Positions 54,547 through 63,063 of a stretch of DNA of 64,000 nt are shown here, one piece after another. The stretch comes from Caldilineaceae bacterium bin5 (GTDB lineage Bacteria; Chloroflexota; Anaerolineae; Caldilineales; Caldilineaceae), in the NCBI GenBank assembly GCA_002238445.1, contig MPML01000007.1, forward strand, positions 1-64,000, read 5' to 3'. Numbering within the stretch: the first letter of the stretch is position 1; each line of letters begins with the position of its first letter. The notes under the pieces were generated by a model. That model worked only from the letters and a program-made list of their open reading frames with translations. It was not told the DNA's origin and ran no database searches. Made by a program: the position numbers and the translations under genes.

Positions 54547-57414
54547 TCAGTGAGCCACTGGCTGAGGTCGCGGCAGTTGCTCCATATCGTACCAGTTCGG
54601 TCCAGCTTCGATGTCGACCTGCAGTGGGACGTCGAGGTCGAAGGCCGATTCCATCACTTCACGCACAATAACTGCAACCGTTTCCAACTCTTCGTGAGGA
54701 ACTTCCAACACCAGCTCATCATGGACTTGGAGGAGCATTTTGGCGTGCAGCCCCATGCTTTGGAGGCGATTGTAAAGGTTGCTCATGGCCAACTTGGTGA
54801 TATCGGCGGCCGTTCCCTGAATAGGGGCGTTTATCGCCTGTCGTTCCAGGGCTTGCCTCTGATTGAAAGGCAGACGTTGCTTCAGTTCATCAAACTTCCG
54901 CCGGCGGCCGGCGAGAGTCTCAACATACCCCAGTTCGCCAGCCGAACGAATAGTGTCGTCGATATATTGACGCACCTTCGGATAGGTCGTGAAGTATTGT
55001 TCCAGGAACTCCTGCGCTTCGACCGGCCCCATGGTTGTGCGGCTGCTGAGACCGAAGGCGCTGACGCCGTAGATGGTGGCGAAATTGATCGTCTTGCCCA
55101 GCCCGCGCTGCTCGTACGAGACCTGGTCCAATGGGACGTCGAACAGCCTCGAAGCCGTTACGGCATGGATGTCCTGCCCTTGGCGGAAGGCTTCGAGCAA
55201 TGGTTCTTCTCTGACGATGTGGGCCAGGATGCGCAGTTCGACCTGGCTGTAGTCGGCGGCCAGCAAAACGCTGCCCTCGGCGGCTTCAAAGGCCTTGCGT
55301 ATCTCTCGGCCTTGTTCGGTGCGAATTGGGATATTTTGCAGGTTTGGATTGCTGCTGCTGAGGCGGCCGGTGGAAGAACCCGTCTGGTTGTAGCTGGTAT
55401 GGAGGCGGCCGGTTGATTCGTTGACCAGCTCTCCCAGTGCGTCCACGTAGGTCCCGCGCAACTTTTCCGACTGGCGTTGCTCGAACAGGAGGTCCAGAAA
55501 GGTGTTCTGTTCGGGAGTCAGGTCTTCGGAGGAGGCTTTCAGTTTTTCCAACTCGCCTGCGGCTGTGCTGACAAAGCCGGATTTAGTCTTCTTGAGACCC
55601 TTGTCCGGGAAGCCCATCTCCTTGAACATAACCGAGCTGAGCTGCTGGGTGCTTCGGAGGTTAAACTCGCGGCCGACGATGTTTTTCAGCGTCGTGTTGA
55701 TCTCTTGCAGACGCGCAGCCAATTTGTGTGAAAGGTCGTCGAGGAAGTCGGTGTTGAGGCGGATGCCGGCCATTTCCATGTTGGCCAGCACGGGCAGCAG
55801 AGGTAGTTCTATCTCTTCGTAGAGCTGCCACATTTTGGCGCCGGCCTCTTTTAATCGCGGCGCCAGAAGTTCCCACAACTGAATGGTGGCATCGACGTCT
55901 GCGCCGCAGTAGGCGGTCACGGCCTCGACATCGACCTTTGCAATCGAAATCTGGTTGCGCCCGGTCCCGATTAGAGCCGAGATATCGGTCATCGTCCAAC
56001 CAAGCTCCACCTCGGCCTGGCTTTTGAGACCGAGGGAGCGGCTGGCGGGATCCAACAGCCAGGCTGCTGTCATGGTATCGTGAATAGGGCCTTCCACATC
56101 CAGGCCGTGGCGCCGGCATACAACAAGGTCATACTTAGCGTTGTGCGCAACTTTCGGAAGACTGGGGTTGTCAAAGTAGGGCTGCAGTGCCTGCCGCACC
56201 TGTTCCCATGGGAGTTGCTCGCCTTCATCGTGGCCAACCGGTATGTAGCAGGCTTCACCTTTTGCCCAGGCAATACCTAAGCCGACCAGATCGACGCTCA
56301 TTGGATCTCGACCGGTGGTTTCGACGTCAAATGAGAGAATGGACGCTTTCTCCAGGCTCTCGCAAATCCGGGCTAGTTGTGACTGGCTCTGTACGCATTG
56401 ATAGGCGTTGGATTCGTCCGAATGCGCTGATGGGCGCAGTCCCTGGGACTCCGCGGCAGAATCCAGAATTGGGAAGAGACCACCCTGTCGGCCGCTCCCA
56501 TTTGAAGCTGCCGCTCCATCCGGACCGCCTCCTGACCCTGACTCGCTCAACTGGTCGAGTTCGCGTTGGAGGCTGCGGAAATCCAGTTCTTCAAAAATGC
56601 GGCGCACTTCGCCACTGTCATACTCTTTCAACCTGTACGCATCGGCGTCGAAAGTGACATCGAGGTCACAGACAATTGTCATCAGCCGCTTGTTGCGGCG
56701 GACATCCTGTTCGGCTGCGCGGAGGTTCTGCTGGGTCTTGGGCCCTTTTATTTCGTCGATGTGGGCATACAAATTGTCAAGAGAACCATACTCTTTCAGG
56801 AAGCGTATGGCTGTCTTTTCACCTACACCAGGTACACCGGGAATGTTATCGGAATTGTCACCGACCAGTGCTTTCATTTCCAGGAACTGCTCGGGGTCCA
56901 TGCCTCCGTATCGATCGGCAACTTCGGTCACTCCATATGGAATCGTAGCCGGGGAAGGACCGCCGGATGTATAGAGGATTTTGACGCGATCGGCAACCAA
57001 TTGGAACATGTCGCGGTCGCCTGACAGAATCAGCACATCGTGTCCCTCAGCCGCGGCCTGGCTGGCAAGCGCGCCGAGAACATCGTCTGCCTCGAAGTTT
57101 TCGAGCGCGACGATTGGGATGCGCAGCGCGTTCAGCACCTGCTCGATACGACCCATCTGGGAGCGCATGTCATCGGGCATGGAGTCCCTGGTCGCCTTGT
57201 AATCGCTGAACTCTTCGTGGCGCCAGGTATCGCCTTTATCAAATGCGACGGCAACGCCTTCAGGATCGTACTCCCGAAGCACGCTGAAAAGCTTGCGAAA
57301 GAAGCCAAACACGGCAGTCGTTGGCTCCCCGCGTGCTGTGGTCAGAGGAGTCTTAACTCCGAAAAAGGCCCGGTAGGCCTGTGAGTGACCATCGATTAGG
57401 AGGTAAGTCGACAC
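54547..57414 (-). CDS. polA: DNA polymerase I
   Basis: This 955-residue enzyme has three domains. A 5'-3' exonuclease occupies 1-290 (ALENFEADD, LSGDRDMFQL, GVGEKTA). A 3'-5' proofreading domain runs from about 340 to 540 with the active D363-x-E365 in SFDVETT. The polymerase domain from about 640 includes DYSQVELR, the O-helix RGLGKTINFATIYG (with the Phe that favours dNTPs) and HDELVLEVP. A Gly/Ser-rich linker (about 291-340) joins the nuclease domains. It repairs DNA and matures Okazaki fragments. The start is GTG with AAGGTG 8 nt upstream. The argS gene follows 84 nt later. Confidence 0.96.
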   Translation of the reverse strand: MSTYLLIDGHSQAYRAFFGVKTPLTTARGEPTTAVFGFFRKLFSVLREYDPEGVAVAFDKGDTWRHEEFSDYKATRDSMPDDMRSQMGRIEQVLNALRIPIVALENFEADDVLGALASQAAAEGHDVLILSGDRDMFQLVADRVKILYTSGGPSPATIPYGVTEVADRYGGMDPEQFLEMKALVGDNSDNIPGVPGVGEKTAIRFLKEYGSLDNLYAHIDEIKGPKTQQNLRAAEQDVRRNKRLMTIVCDLDVTFDADAYRLKEYDSGEVRRIFEELDFRSLQRELDQLSESGSGGGPDGAAASNGSGRQGGLFPILDSAAESQGLRPSAHSDESNAYQCVQSQSQLARICESLEKASILSFDVETTGRDPMSVDLVGLGIAWAKGEACYIPVGHDEGEQLPWEQVRQALQPYFDNPSLPKVAHNAKYDLVVCRRHGLDVEGPIHDTMTAAWLLDPASRSLGLKSQAEVELGWTMTDISALIGTGRNQISIAKVDVEAVTAYCGADVDATIQLWELLAPRLKEAGAKMWQLYEEIELPLLPVLANMEMAGIRLNTDFLDDLSHKLAARLQEINTTLKNIVGREFNLRSTQQLSSVMFKEMGFPDKGLKKTKSGFVSTAAGELEKLKASSEDLTPEQNTFLDLLFEQRQSEKLRGTYVDALGELVNESTGRLHTSYNQTGSSTGRLSSSNPNLQNIPIRTEQGREIRKAFEAAEGSVLLAADYSQVELRILAHIVREEPLLEAFRQGQDIHAVTASRLFDVPLDQVSYEQRGLGKTINFATIYGVSAFGLSSRTTMGPVEAQEFLEQYFTTYPKVRQYIDDTIRSAGELGYVETLAGRRRKFDELKQRLPFNQRQALERQAINAPIQGTAADITKLAMSNLYNRLQSMGLHAKMLLQVHDELVLEVPHEELETVAVIVREVMESAFDLDVPLQVDIEAGPNWYDMEQLPRPQPVAH

Positions 57415-57536
57415 TGTCGTTCACCTTTTTGCGCTATTCCCGCCGTTCTGAAAATGCTGGCCTGAAAAAGAGGCTTTGCAATTGCAGCCGGGAAGAGGTG
57501 CGTGCCGAGGTTGCACGCTTATACATCGTTATGCGG

Positions 57537-57752
57537 CTACTCTTCGATTTCCAGTTGGCCTTGAGTCACCAACTCCTGTATTTTTCCGATTTTCAGAATC
57601 GAACGAAGCGTGCGCATTTTGCGTCCCGCATCCAGCCTGTATACGCCGGTGGGAAGTTCCAGAATGTAATTTCTGTCGCTCTTATTGGCGAGGACGATCA
57701 CTTCTTTTTTGTCCTCGAGCCAGCTAATGTCATCATAACTTCGTTTTGCCAC
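57537..57752 (-). CDS. Small conserved-looking protein, 71 residues
   Basis: The GTG at 57752 with AAGGAAGG 5 nt upstream begins a 71-residue soluble protein with an alternating hydrophobic pattern (KKEVIVLANKSDRNYILELPTGVYRL), suggesting small beta strands, then a helix and an acidic end (QGQLEIEE). I recognise no family. The frame is open 31 codons further upstream, but that part lacks a ribosome site. It lies 122 nt upstream of polA and on the same strand, and 126 nt after the glycosyltransferase gene. Confidence 0.6.
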   Translation of the reverse strand: MAKRSYDDISWLEDKKEVIVLANKSDRNYILELPTGVYRLDAGRKMRTLRSILKIGKIQELVTQGQLEIEE

Positions 57753-57878
57753 GGCAACCTTCCTTTTGGCAGGAACAGGGTCCAGAGTCGGCAAACAGGT
57801 TGGCGTGAACCGCCTGCCAATAGTATGACGGTTCGGCGCTTTCAAATGTTCTCAAGACTTACAACAATTGTACAGCCG

Positions 57879-59450
57879 CTATTGGAATTTGACAAGGTTC
57901 CTGGCGCGAAATAGCCGGGCGTGGGGCTTTTCTGACTGCGAGCGGGCGGGGCGGCCTATCCTGGCCTCGTGCAGTCCAACACCTGCGACGAGTGCATATC
58001 CGCAGAAGTAAAAGGCAAGGAATGGGAGATTCCACCACTGGCCATTGACAGCAGCGATGTAACAGCTGACCCCGGCGTAGAGCGCGAGGAAAATCTCAGC
58101 GACTACAAGAGGTTCCAGGGCGAGGGCGTAGCCGCTATGGCGCCAGGCACCTGATTGCCCTTCGACGCGGAACTTTGGCGTTCGCAGAAATGGTCCAGTG
58201 CGTCCGAGAAGGGCTTGCACTGCTGCCACAGAATTGCTTAGCGACAGACCCATTCCAAGCAGCATCAGAAGTGGCAGATAGGCCCAGCGCCGCAGCCAGT
58301 TCTGGGGATGAAGGCGCCGTTGCGCCAACGCATACAGGGCGGGAGGACCAATCGAAACCAGGCTCAGATAGGCTAATGGCCAGTAGGGCTGGCCGCCATA
58401 GAGCATGAGCAGTGGTGTTACGAGCAGCAGCAGCAGCAGGAGAGGGTGGATGAGGTAGCCGCCCAGGTGAAGATAGGCAGCTGTTCTCTTCGGCATGGAC
58501 CAACCGCCACTCCAGACGGATGCGCCCAGCTTGCGAAGGGTGGCTACGCTGCCTTTGGCCCAACGGAACTGCTGCCGCTTGAAGGCCAGGAGTTGAGGAG
58601 GCAACTCGGCAGGGGCCTCAACTTCATCGAGGTATACGCCGCGCCAACCGGCCAACTGGGCGCGGTAGCTTAAGTCCAGGTCCTCGCAGAGCGTGTCGTC
58701 CTGCCAACCGCCGACAGCATCATTTTCAATGCAGGCGCGCCGCCATACACCGGCGGAGCCGTTGAACCCGAACGGCATAGCAATGGAATGCCGCGCGGCC
58801 TGCTCGACGACAAAGTGGCCGTCGAGGGCCAGCGCCTGGGCTCTTGTCAGTGGCGAAAAGCCATCATTCAGGTGTGTCCAGCGAGTCTGAACGAAACCGA
58901 TATCATTGCCATTTTCGTTCAGAAATGTAGGGATAGTGCGCTGCAAGAAATCAGGAAGAGGTGCAAAATCTGCGTCAAAAACTGCGATGAATTCGCCTGA
59001 GGCCGCGGACATTCCCTGCTTGAGCGCACCTGCTTTGAATCCGGTGCGGTCGCTGCGGTGCAGCACTTGAACATCGACGCCTCGCCTTTGCCAGAATACA
59101 GCCCTGCTTTCGGCGAGAGCAGTTGTGCCGTCAGTGGAGTCGTCCAGCACTTGAATCAGCAAGCGGCTTGGGGGATAGTCCAATTTGGCGCAGGCGTCGA
59201 TGAGGCGACCGACGACATGAACCTCGTTGTAGACTGGAAGCTGCACGGTAACGGCCGGCCAGGCGGAACAGTCGCGCGGCGAACTGAGTGCCGTCGCCGC
59301 GAGTGTGGGGGACACCGGATCCTTGGAGATTCTGTCGGCACGGATCTTCACGATCGTCAAGAGCAGGGCCTGCATTCCGTAGGCGGCCAGGCCCAGCGCG
59401 CCGATCATATAAAGGACTTGCATGCCTATCAGTAGCAGAGTATGCGGCAA
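57879..59450 (-). CDS. Membrane-bound family 2 glycosyltransferase (cellulose synthase-like)
   Basis: This 523-residue protein has an N-terminal TM helix, a GT-A catalytic domain and about four C-terminal TM helices. GT2 landmarks are VQVLDDSTDGT, the metal-binding FDADFAP (about 166-172), the ED of the catalytic base (DTLCEDLDLSYR) and the QQFRWAKGS motif of processive and related enzymes. It resembles the synthases that build beta-mannan, hyaluronan or cellulose-like chains; sugar specificity is open. It has no close co-directional partners: the next upstream gene (59753) is separated by a terminator. Confidence 0.88.
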   Translation of the reverse strand: MPHTLLLIGMQVLYMIGALGLAAYGMQALLLTIVKIRADRISKDPVSPTLAATALSSPRDCSAWPAVTVQLPVYNEVHVVGRLIDACAKLDYPPSRLLIQVLDDSTDGTTALAESRAVFWQRRGVDVQVLHRSDRTGFKAGALKQGMSAASGEFIAVFDADFAPLPDFLQRTIPTFLNENGNDIGFVQTRWTHLNDGFSPLTRAQALALDGHFVVEQAARHSIAMPFGFNGSAGVWRRACIENDAVGGWQDDTLCEDLDLSYRAQLAGWRGVYLDEVEAPAELPPQLLAFKRQQFRWAKGSVATLRKLGASVWSGGWSMPKRTAAYLHLGGYLIHPLLLLLLLVTPLLMLYGGQPYWPLAYLSLVSIGPPALYALAQRRLHPQNWLRRWAYLPLLMLLGMGLSLSNSVAAVQALLGRTGPFLRTPKFRVEGQSGAWRHSGYALALEPLVVAEIFLALYAGVSCYIAAVNGQWWNLPFLAFYFCGYALVAGVGLHEARIGRPARSQSEKPHARLFRARNLVKFQ

Positions 59451-59752
59451 TTTAGGCGCTCCACTTTGACCCTTTTTCCTGTCCGGCTAGTGAATTTGAT
59501 GACTACAGTAGGTCTGAGTCGGAGTCTCGATGGGTCAAATACTGATCTCTCCGCTTACGGACACCCTACTCACTCCCCAGTACGAAACTAAGATGCTACA
59601 CACAAAAACGCCGACGGTCTCCGCCGGCATTTGCATACTTCTCAAGTATAGTTTACTCATGCAGTTGCCCTGAAATCAACTTCGACTGGGCAACAGTTGC
59701 AGGGAATCTCTAGCGGATCTCGTGCTACACAATTTTCTTACTGAAAGGAATT
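59451..59752. other. Intergenic region with a terminator
   Basis: These 302 nt between the DUF4268 gene and the glycosyltransferase gene hold the terminator at 59603-59628. No further gene or repeat is seen; the base composition is more AT-rich than that of the neighbours. Confidence 0.6.
59603..59628 (-). terminator. Intrinsic terminator of the DUF4268 gene
   Basis: On the minus strand GCCGGCGG and CCGTCGGC pair over 8 bp with one G-U pair and a 3-nt loop (59628-59610), followed by GTTTTTG. It lies 125 nt after the stop of the gene at 59753. Confidence 0.65.
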
Positions 59753-60661
59753 TCAGTTCGAAATAACTGGACTGCTACGCAATACCCTCTCATACTTGCC
59801 ACACTGGCTGAACAACCAGTCGGCCATACTGTCCCAATTGTTTCGGTCTCTTGTATTGACCTCTAATTTGGTCGTGCAGCGAGGGTTCTTTCTCGAAGGG
59901 AAATGAGAGCCCTCCAGTGATTTCAGCAGTTTGCTCCGATACTTGTCTATGCGCCCAAAAACGTCTTCATCTTCCTCATCGCTATTTCCGGTCACGTAAA
60001 TTCTTACGCCGTCTTCTCTAAGGTACAGAGTGACTTTGAGATCTGCCTCCTCAATCCAACGTCGAAAACGGCTGTTTGCAAATCCATTTGCCAAACCCAA
60101 AGGGTTCGGCCACCGTCCAGAGCAATGAGTCCAGAAGTCGCGCTGAAACCGGTGATTCTCAGTGCTTTTCCGTATTCTCTGGACCATTTGGTCCCATTCG
60201 TTAGGCTTTTCGAGGACCTCGAAGGTCGGAGCGTAAGAAGATTGTTCGATTTGGAATGCTTTCACTTTAATCGCGAAGAAAGCATAGGGGTCTGACGTAT
60301 TCTGATTGAGCCAACGAATTGCAGACCGATGGTCCGCTCTGAAAGCTGGGGCGATCCAAATTACAATGTGAGCTTCCAACCCGGCCAGGTATGAAAGAAT
60401 CTGGCCCAAATGCTTCAGGTCAGTCTGTTCCAGCTGATTCTCGATGAGTACACGAGGGCCCCCGGCGCGAGTACGAGCTACAATGTCCGCACGATGCCTA
60501 CCAACCTTTTTTTCCTTCTGCTCCAGGTCCAATTCTATGTCCAGCACTTCGGACAATCGATCCAGGTTCCTTGATAACCATGGAGTAAAATCTCCGGCTT
60601 CGTGCCTCCAAACTTTGCGGAGGCAAACCTCCTTCAGCCTTCCCAACTCCATGTCGGCCAC
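59753..60661 (-). CDS. DUF4268 protein with a PDDEXK-like N-terminal nuclease region
   Basis: This 302-residue protein begins with the pattern KVWRHEAGDFTPWLSRNLDRLSEVL. It then has KVGRHRADIVAR and VLIENQLEQTDLKHLGQIL (about 52-90), which carry the Asp and Glu-x-Gln expected of a PD-(D/E)XK nuclease. The C-terminal half matches DUF4268. Such proteins are often found near restriction or defence genes and in isolated cargo positions. The GTG at 60661 has AAGGA 5 nt upstream; an ATG 9 nt further in is the alternative. Its base composition is visibly more AT-rich than its neighbours', suggesting transfer. It overlaps nothing and ends in its own terminator. Confidence 0.8.
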   Translation of the reverse strand: MADMELGRLKEVCLRKVWRHEAGDFTPWLSRNLDRLSEVLDIELDLEQKEKKVGRHRADIVARTRAGGPRVLIENQLEQTDLKHLGQILSYLAGLEAHIVIWIAPAFRADHRSAIRWLNQNTSDPYAFFAIKVKAFQIEQSSYAPTFEVLEKPNEWDQMVQRIRKSTENHRFQRDFWTHCSGRWPNPLGLANGFANSRFRRWIEEADLKVTLYLREDGVRIYVTGNSDEEDEDVFGRIDKYRSKLLKSLEGSHFPSRKNPRCTTKLEVNTRDRNNWDSMADWLFSQCGKYERVLRSSPVISN

Positions 60662-60695
60662 TTGTCCTTGTGGCTGGCCCGACTCGCTTTTGTCG

Positions 60696-62759
60696 CTACT
60701 CCTGCTCAGCCTCCGCCTCCTTGCTTTGCGTGATGACCTGATCGGCCAGGTGACTGGGGACCGGCTCGTAGCGGCCGAACTCGATAGTATAGATGCCGCG
60801 ACCCTGGGTCATTGAACGAAGATCGGTACCGTAGCGCAGAATCTCTGCCAGAGGAATCTCTGCGTTGATGATGGCGCGATTGTTACGATTTTCCATGCCG
60901 AGGACGCGGCCGCGGCGGTTGTTGAGGTCACCCATAACGTCGCCCATGAATTCGTCCGGCACTGTTACCCGCATAGTGTAGATCGGCTCCAGGAGTACGG
61001 GGCGCGCCTCCTGCATTGCGATCTTGAAGACTTCACGGCCAGCCGTCTGGAAGGCGATATCCTTGGAGTCAACCGGATGGTGCTTGCCGTCAAAGACAAT
61101 GGCCTTAACATCTACGATTGGGTAGCCTGCGATCACGCCCTGGTCCAGGATCTGCCGGATTCCCTTTTCGATCGAGGGGATGAAAACGCTGGGTATCGTT
61201 CCGCCGAATACCTCGCTATCGTATTCGAAGCCGTCGCCCCTATCCCGCGGCTCGACGCGCAACTCAACATCGGCAAATTGGCCGGCGCCGCCAGTCTGTT
61301 TCTTGTGGCGATAGTGGGCGCTGGCGGACCGCGTGACGGTCTCCTGGTACGGCACTCTGGGCATCGCAGTGTCGACTTTAACGCCGAATTTGCTGTCCAG
61401 GCTGCGAATCGCTACGTCAATGTGGGTGTCGCCCATGCCTTGCAAAATATTCTGCTTGGTTGCGATGACGTACTCGACCTTAAGCGTAGGGTTTTCTTCC
61501 GCCAGAGCTTGCAAGCCCTGGCCCATTTTGGCGCTGTCCGCTTTTGTTGCCGGCATCACTGCGACTGAATAGAGCGGTTTGGGATACTCAGGAGGCAGGA
61601 TGACTGTCTGCTGTTCGCTCAGCGTATCGGCGGTCTTCAAGCCGTCCATCTTTGTCAATACACCGATGTCTCCGGCTACGATTGCAGAAGCGGGCTCCAG
61701 CTCCTTACCGATTACATGGAACAGGTTTTGCAGCTTTGCCTTCTCGCCCGAGCGCTGAATGATTGCCTCATTGTCGACGGCAACGGTCCCGGCGAAGACG
61801 CGCACGTAACTCATGCGTCCAACATAGCGGTCGACGATTGTCTTGAATACGTAGGCAGCGGCTTGTCCGTCTCCGCCCGCGGCCAATTCCATCTCTTCGC
61901 CGTCGCCGTCACGTGCTGAAACTGCAACGTTATCCGGAGACGGGACATAGCTCCGCAAGGCGCGCGCCAAGCTATAGAGACCTATGTTTTCGATGGCGCT
62001 GCCACAGAAAACGGGGATAATCTGGCCGTCGCGCACGCCCTGCTGCAGGCCTTGTCTTACCTCCTCTTCGGTCAGCTCTTCGCCCTCAAGATACTTCATG
62101 ATCAGTTCGTCGTCTGTCTCAGCCGCGGCGTCGACAAGGTTTTGGCGGGCATCCGCGACTGCATCTTCCATACTGGCTGGAATGTCGGCGACGGTTGCGT
62201 CGGCGCCCATATAGGCCTTCATATCAACAAGGTTTACAAGGCCCTCAAAGTCTTCCCCGCTGCCGATAGGCAATTGGAATGGCAGGATGGTGCCGGAGAA
62301 GACCTCGTGCACGCTTGCCAGCGCGTTATCGAAATTGGCATTTTCTCGGTCCATCTTGTTGACAAAAATCAGACGAGGTTTGTCGACGGCGTCCAACTGT
62401 TCCCACGCCAATTCCGAGCCGACTTCAACACCGGCCACGGAGTCGATCAGCACAAGGCCCGCCTCTGTTACTGCCAGACCGCTAATGACTTCGCCTACGA
62501 AGTCCAGATAACCAGGCGTGTCTACCAGGTTCAGTTTTGTCCCTTCAAAGTCGACAGGCACAACGGAAAGATTGATCGAAATGCCGCGTCGCTGCTCTTC
62601 GGCATCCCAGTCGGAGACGGTGGTACCATCCTCCACACGGCCGACGCGATTGGTCCCGCCGGCATTGGATAGCATCGCCTCGACAAGCGAAGTCTTGCCG
62701 GAGCTGCCGTGTCCAAGAATCGTGACATTGCGAATCATGTCAGTAGAAAAATCGGCCAT
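60696..62759 (-). CDS. EF-G-like translational GTPase (FusA2 type)
   Basis: This 687-residue GTPase has GHGSSGKTS (G1), DTPGYLDF (G3) and NKMDREN (G4), and the EF-G domains II to V. DWDAEEQRRGISI replaces the usual switch I sequence, which places it with the secondary EF-G-like proteins and not canonical FusA. Family members have been linked to ribosome-related or stress roles rather than main elongation. The ATG at 62759 has a GAGGAGG ribosome site. A consensus promoter lies at 62907-62935. It stands apart from str-operon genes such as rpsL or tuf, which also argues against the housekeeping EF-G. Confidence 0.9.
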   Translation of the reverse strand: MADFSTDMIRNVTILGHGSSGKTSLVEAMLSNAGGTNRVGRVEDGTTVSDWDAEEQRRGISINLSVVPVDFEGTKLNLVDTPGYLDFVGEVISGLAVTEAGLVLIDSVAGVEVGSELAWEQLDAVDKPRLIFVNKMDRENANFDNALASVHEVFSGTILPFQLPIGSGEDFEGLVNLVDMKAYMGADATVADIPASMEDAVADARQNLVDAAAETDDELIMKYLEGEELTEEEVRQGLQQGVRDGQIIPVFCGSAIENIGLYSLARALRSYVPSPDNVAVSARDGDGEEMELAAGGDGQAAAYVFKTIVDRYVGRMSYVRVFAGTVAVDNEAIIQRSGEKAKLQNLFHVIGKELEPASAIVAGDIGVLTKMDGLKTADTLSEQQTVILPPEYPKPLYSVAVMPATKADSAKMGQGLQALAEENPTLKVEYVIATKQNILQGMGDTHIDVAIRSLDSKFGVKVDTAMPRVPYQETVTRSASAHYRHKKQTGGAGQFADVELRVEPRDRGDGFEYDSEVFGGTIPSVFIPSIEKGIRQILDQGVIAGYPIVDVKAIVFDGKHHPVDSKDIAFQTAGREVFKIAMQEARPVLLEPIYTMRVTVPDEFMGDVMGDLNNRRGRVLGMENRNNRAIINAEIPLAEILRYGTDLRSMTQGRGIYTIEFGRYEPVPSHLADQVITQSKEAEAEQE

Positions 62760-63063
62760 GAATCCTCCTCGCAACTATCTGTATTGCCTATGTGGAAACT
62801 AGATATATGGAATCTTAAGTGTGATTATTTCAGTTCGCGCCAACCGGTTTCTGTTCGAAGATCTGCCCCTTCAAGCTATCCCGACACCGGCAGGCAGACG
62901 GATGACATTGTACTTTTTTTTCTCTGAAATGTCAATGAATTTGGACTGCCTACGCGCACAGGCTGCCAATATCGCCAGGCTTCAGTTGACTGACGGTCTA
63001 TGGCAGGGTTGGTTGCGAGGGCAAGTCCTTACGCTTGGCCAATTGGATTGTTGCAGTTGAGGT
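62760..63063. other. Leader and promoter region of the EF-G-like gene
   Basis: These 304 nt between the acyl-CoA dehydrogenase stop and the EF-G-like ATG hold the promoter at 62907-62935 and a leader of about 140 nt. A poly-T run on the plus strand lies inside the promoter spacer. No gene is supported. Confidence 0.6.
62907..62935 (-). promoter_or_regulatory. Consensus sigma70-type promoter of the EF-G-like gene
   Basis: On the minus strand TTGACA (62935-62930) and TACAAT (62912-62907) are exactly 17 bp apart with an A-rich spacer. It is one of the best promoters in the window and faces the ATG at 62759. Confidence 0.7.

Noticed and set aside
60696..62759. Canonical elongation factor G (fusA)
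   Set aside because: The switch region differs from housekeeping EF-G and no str-operon neighbours are present; it fits the secondary EF-G-like group.
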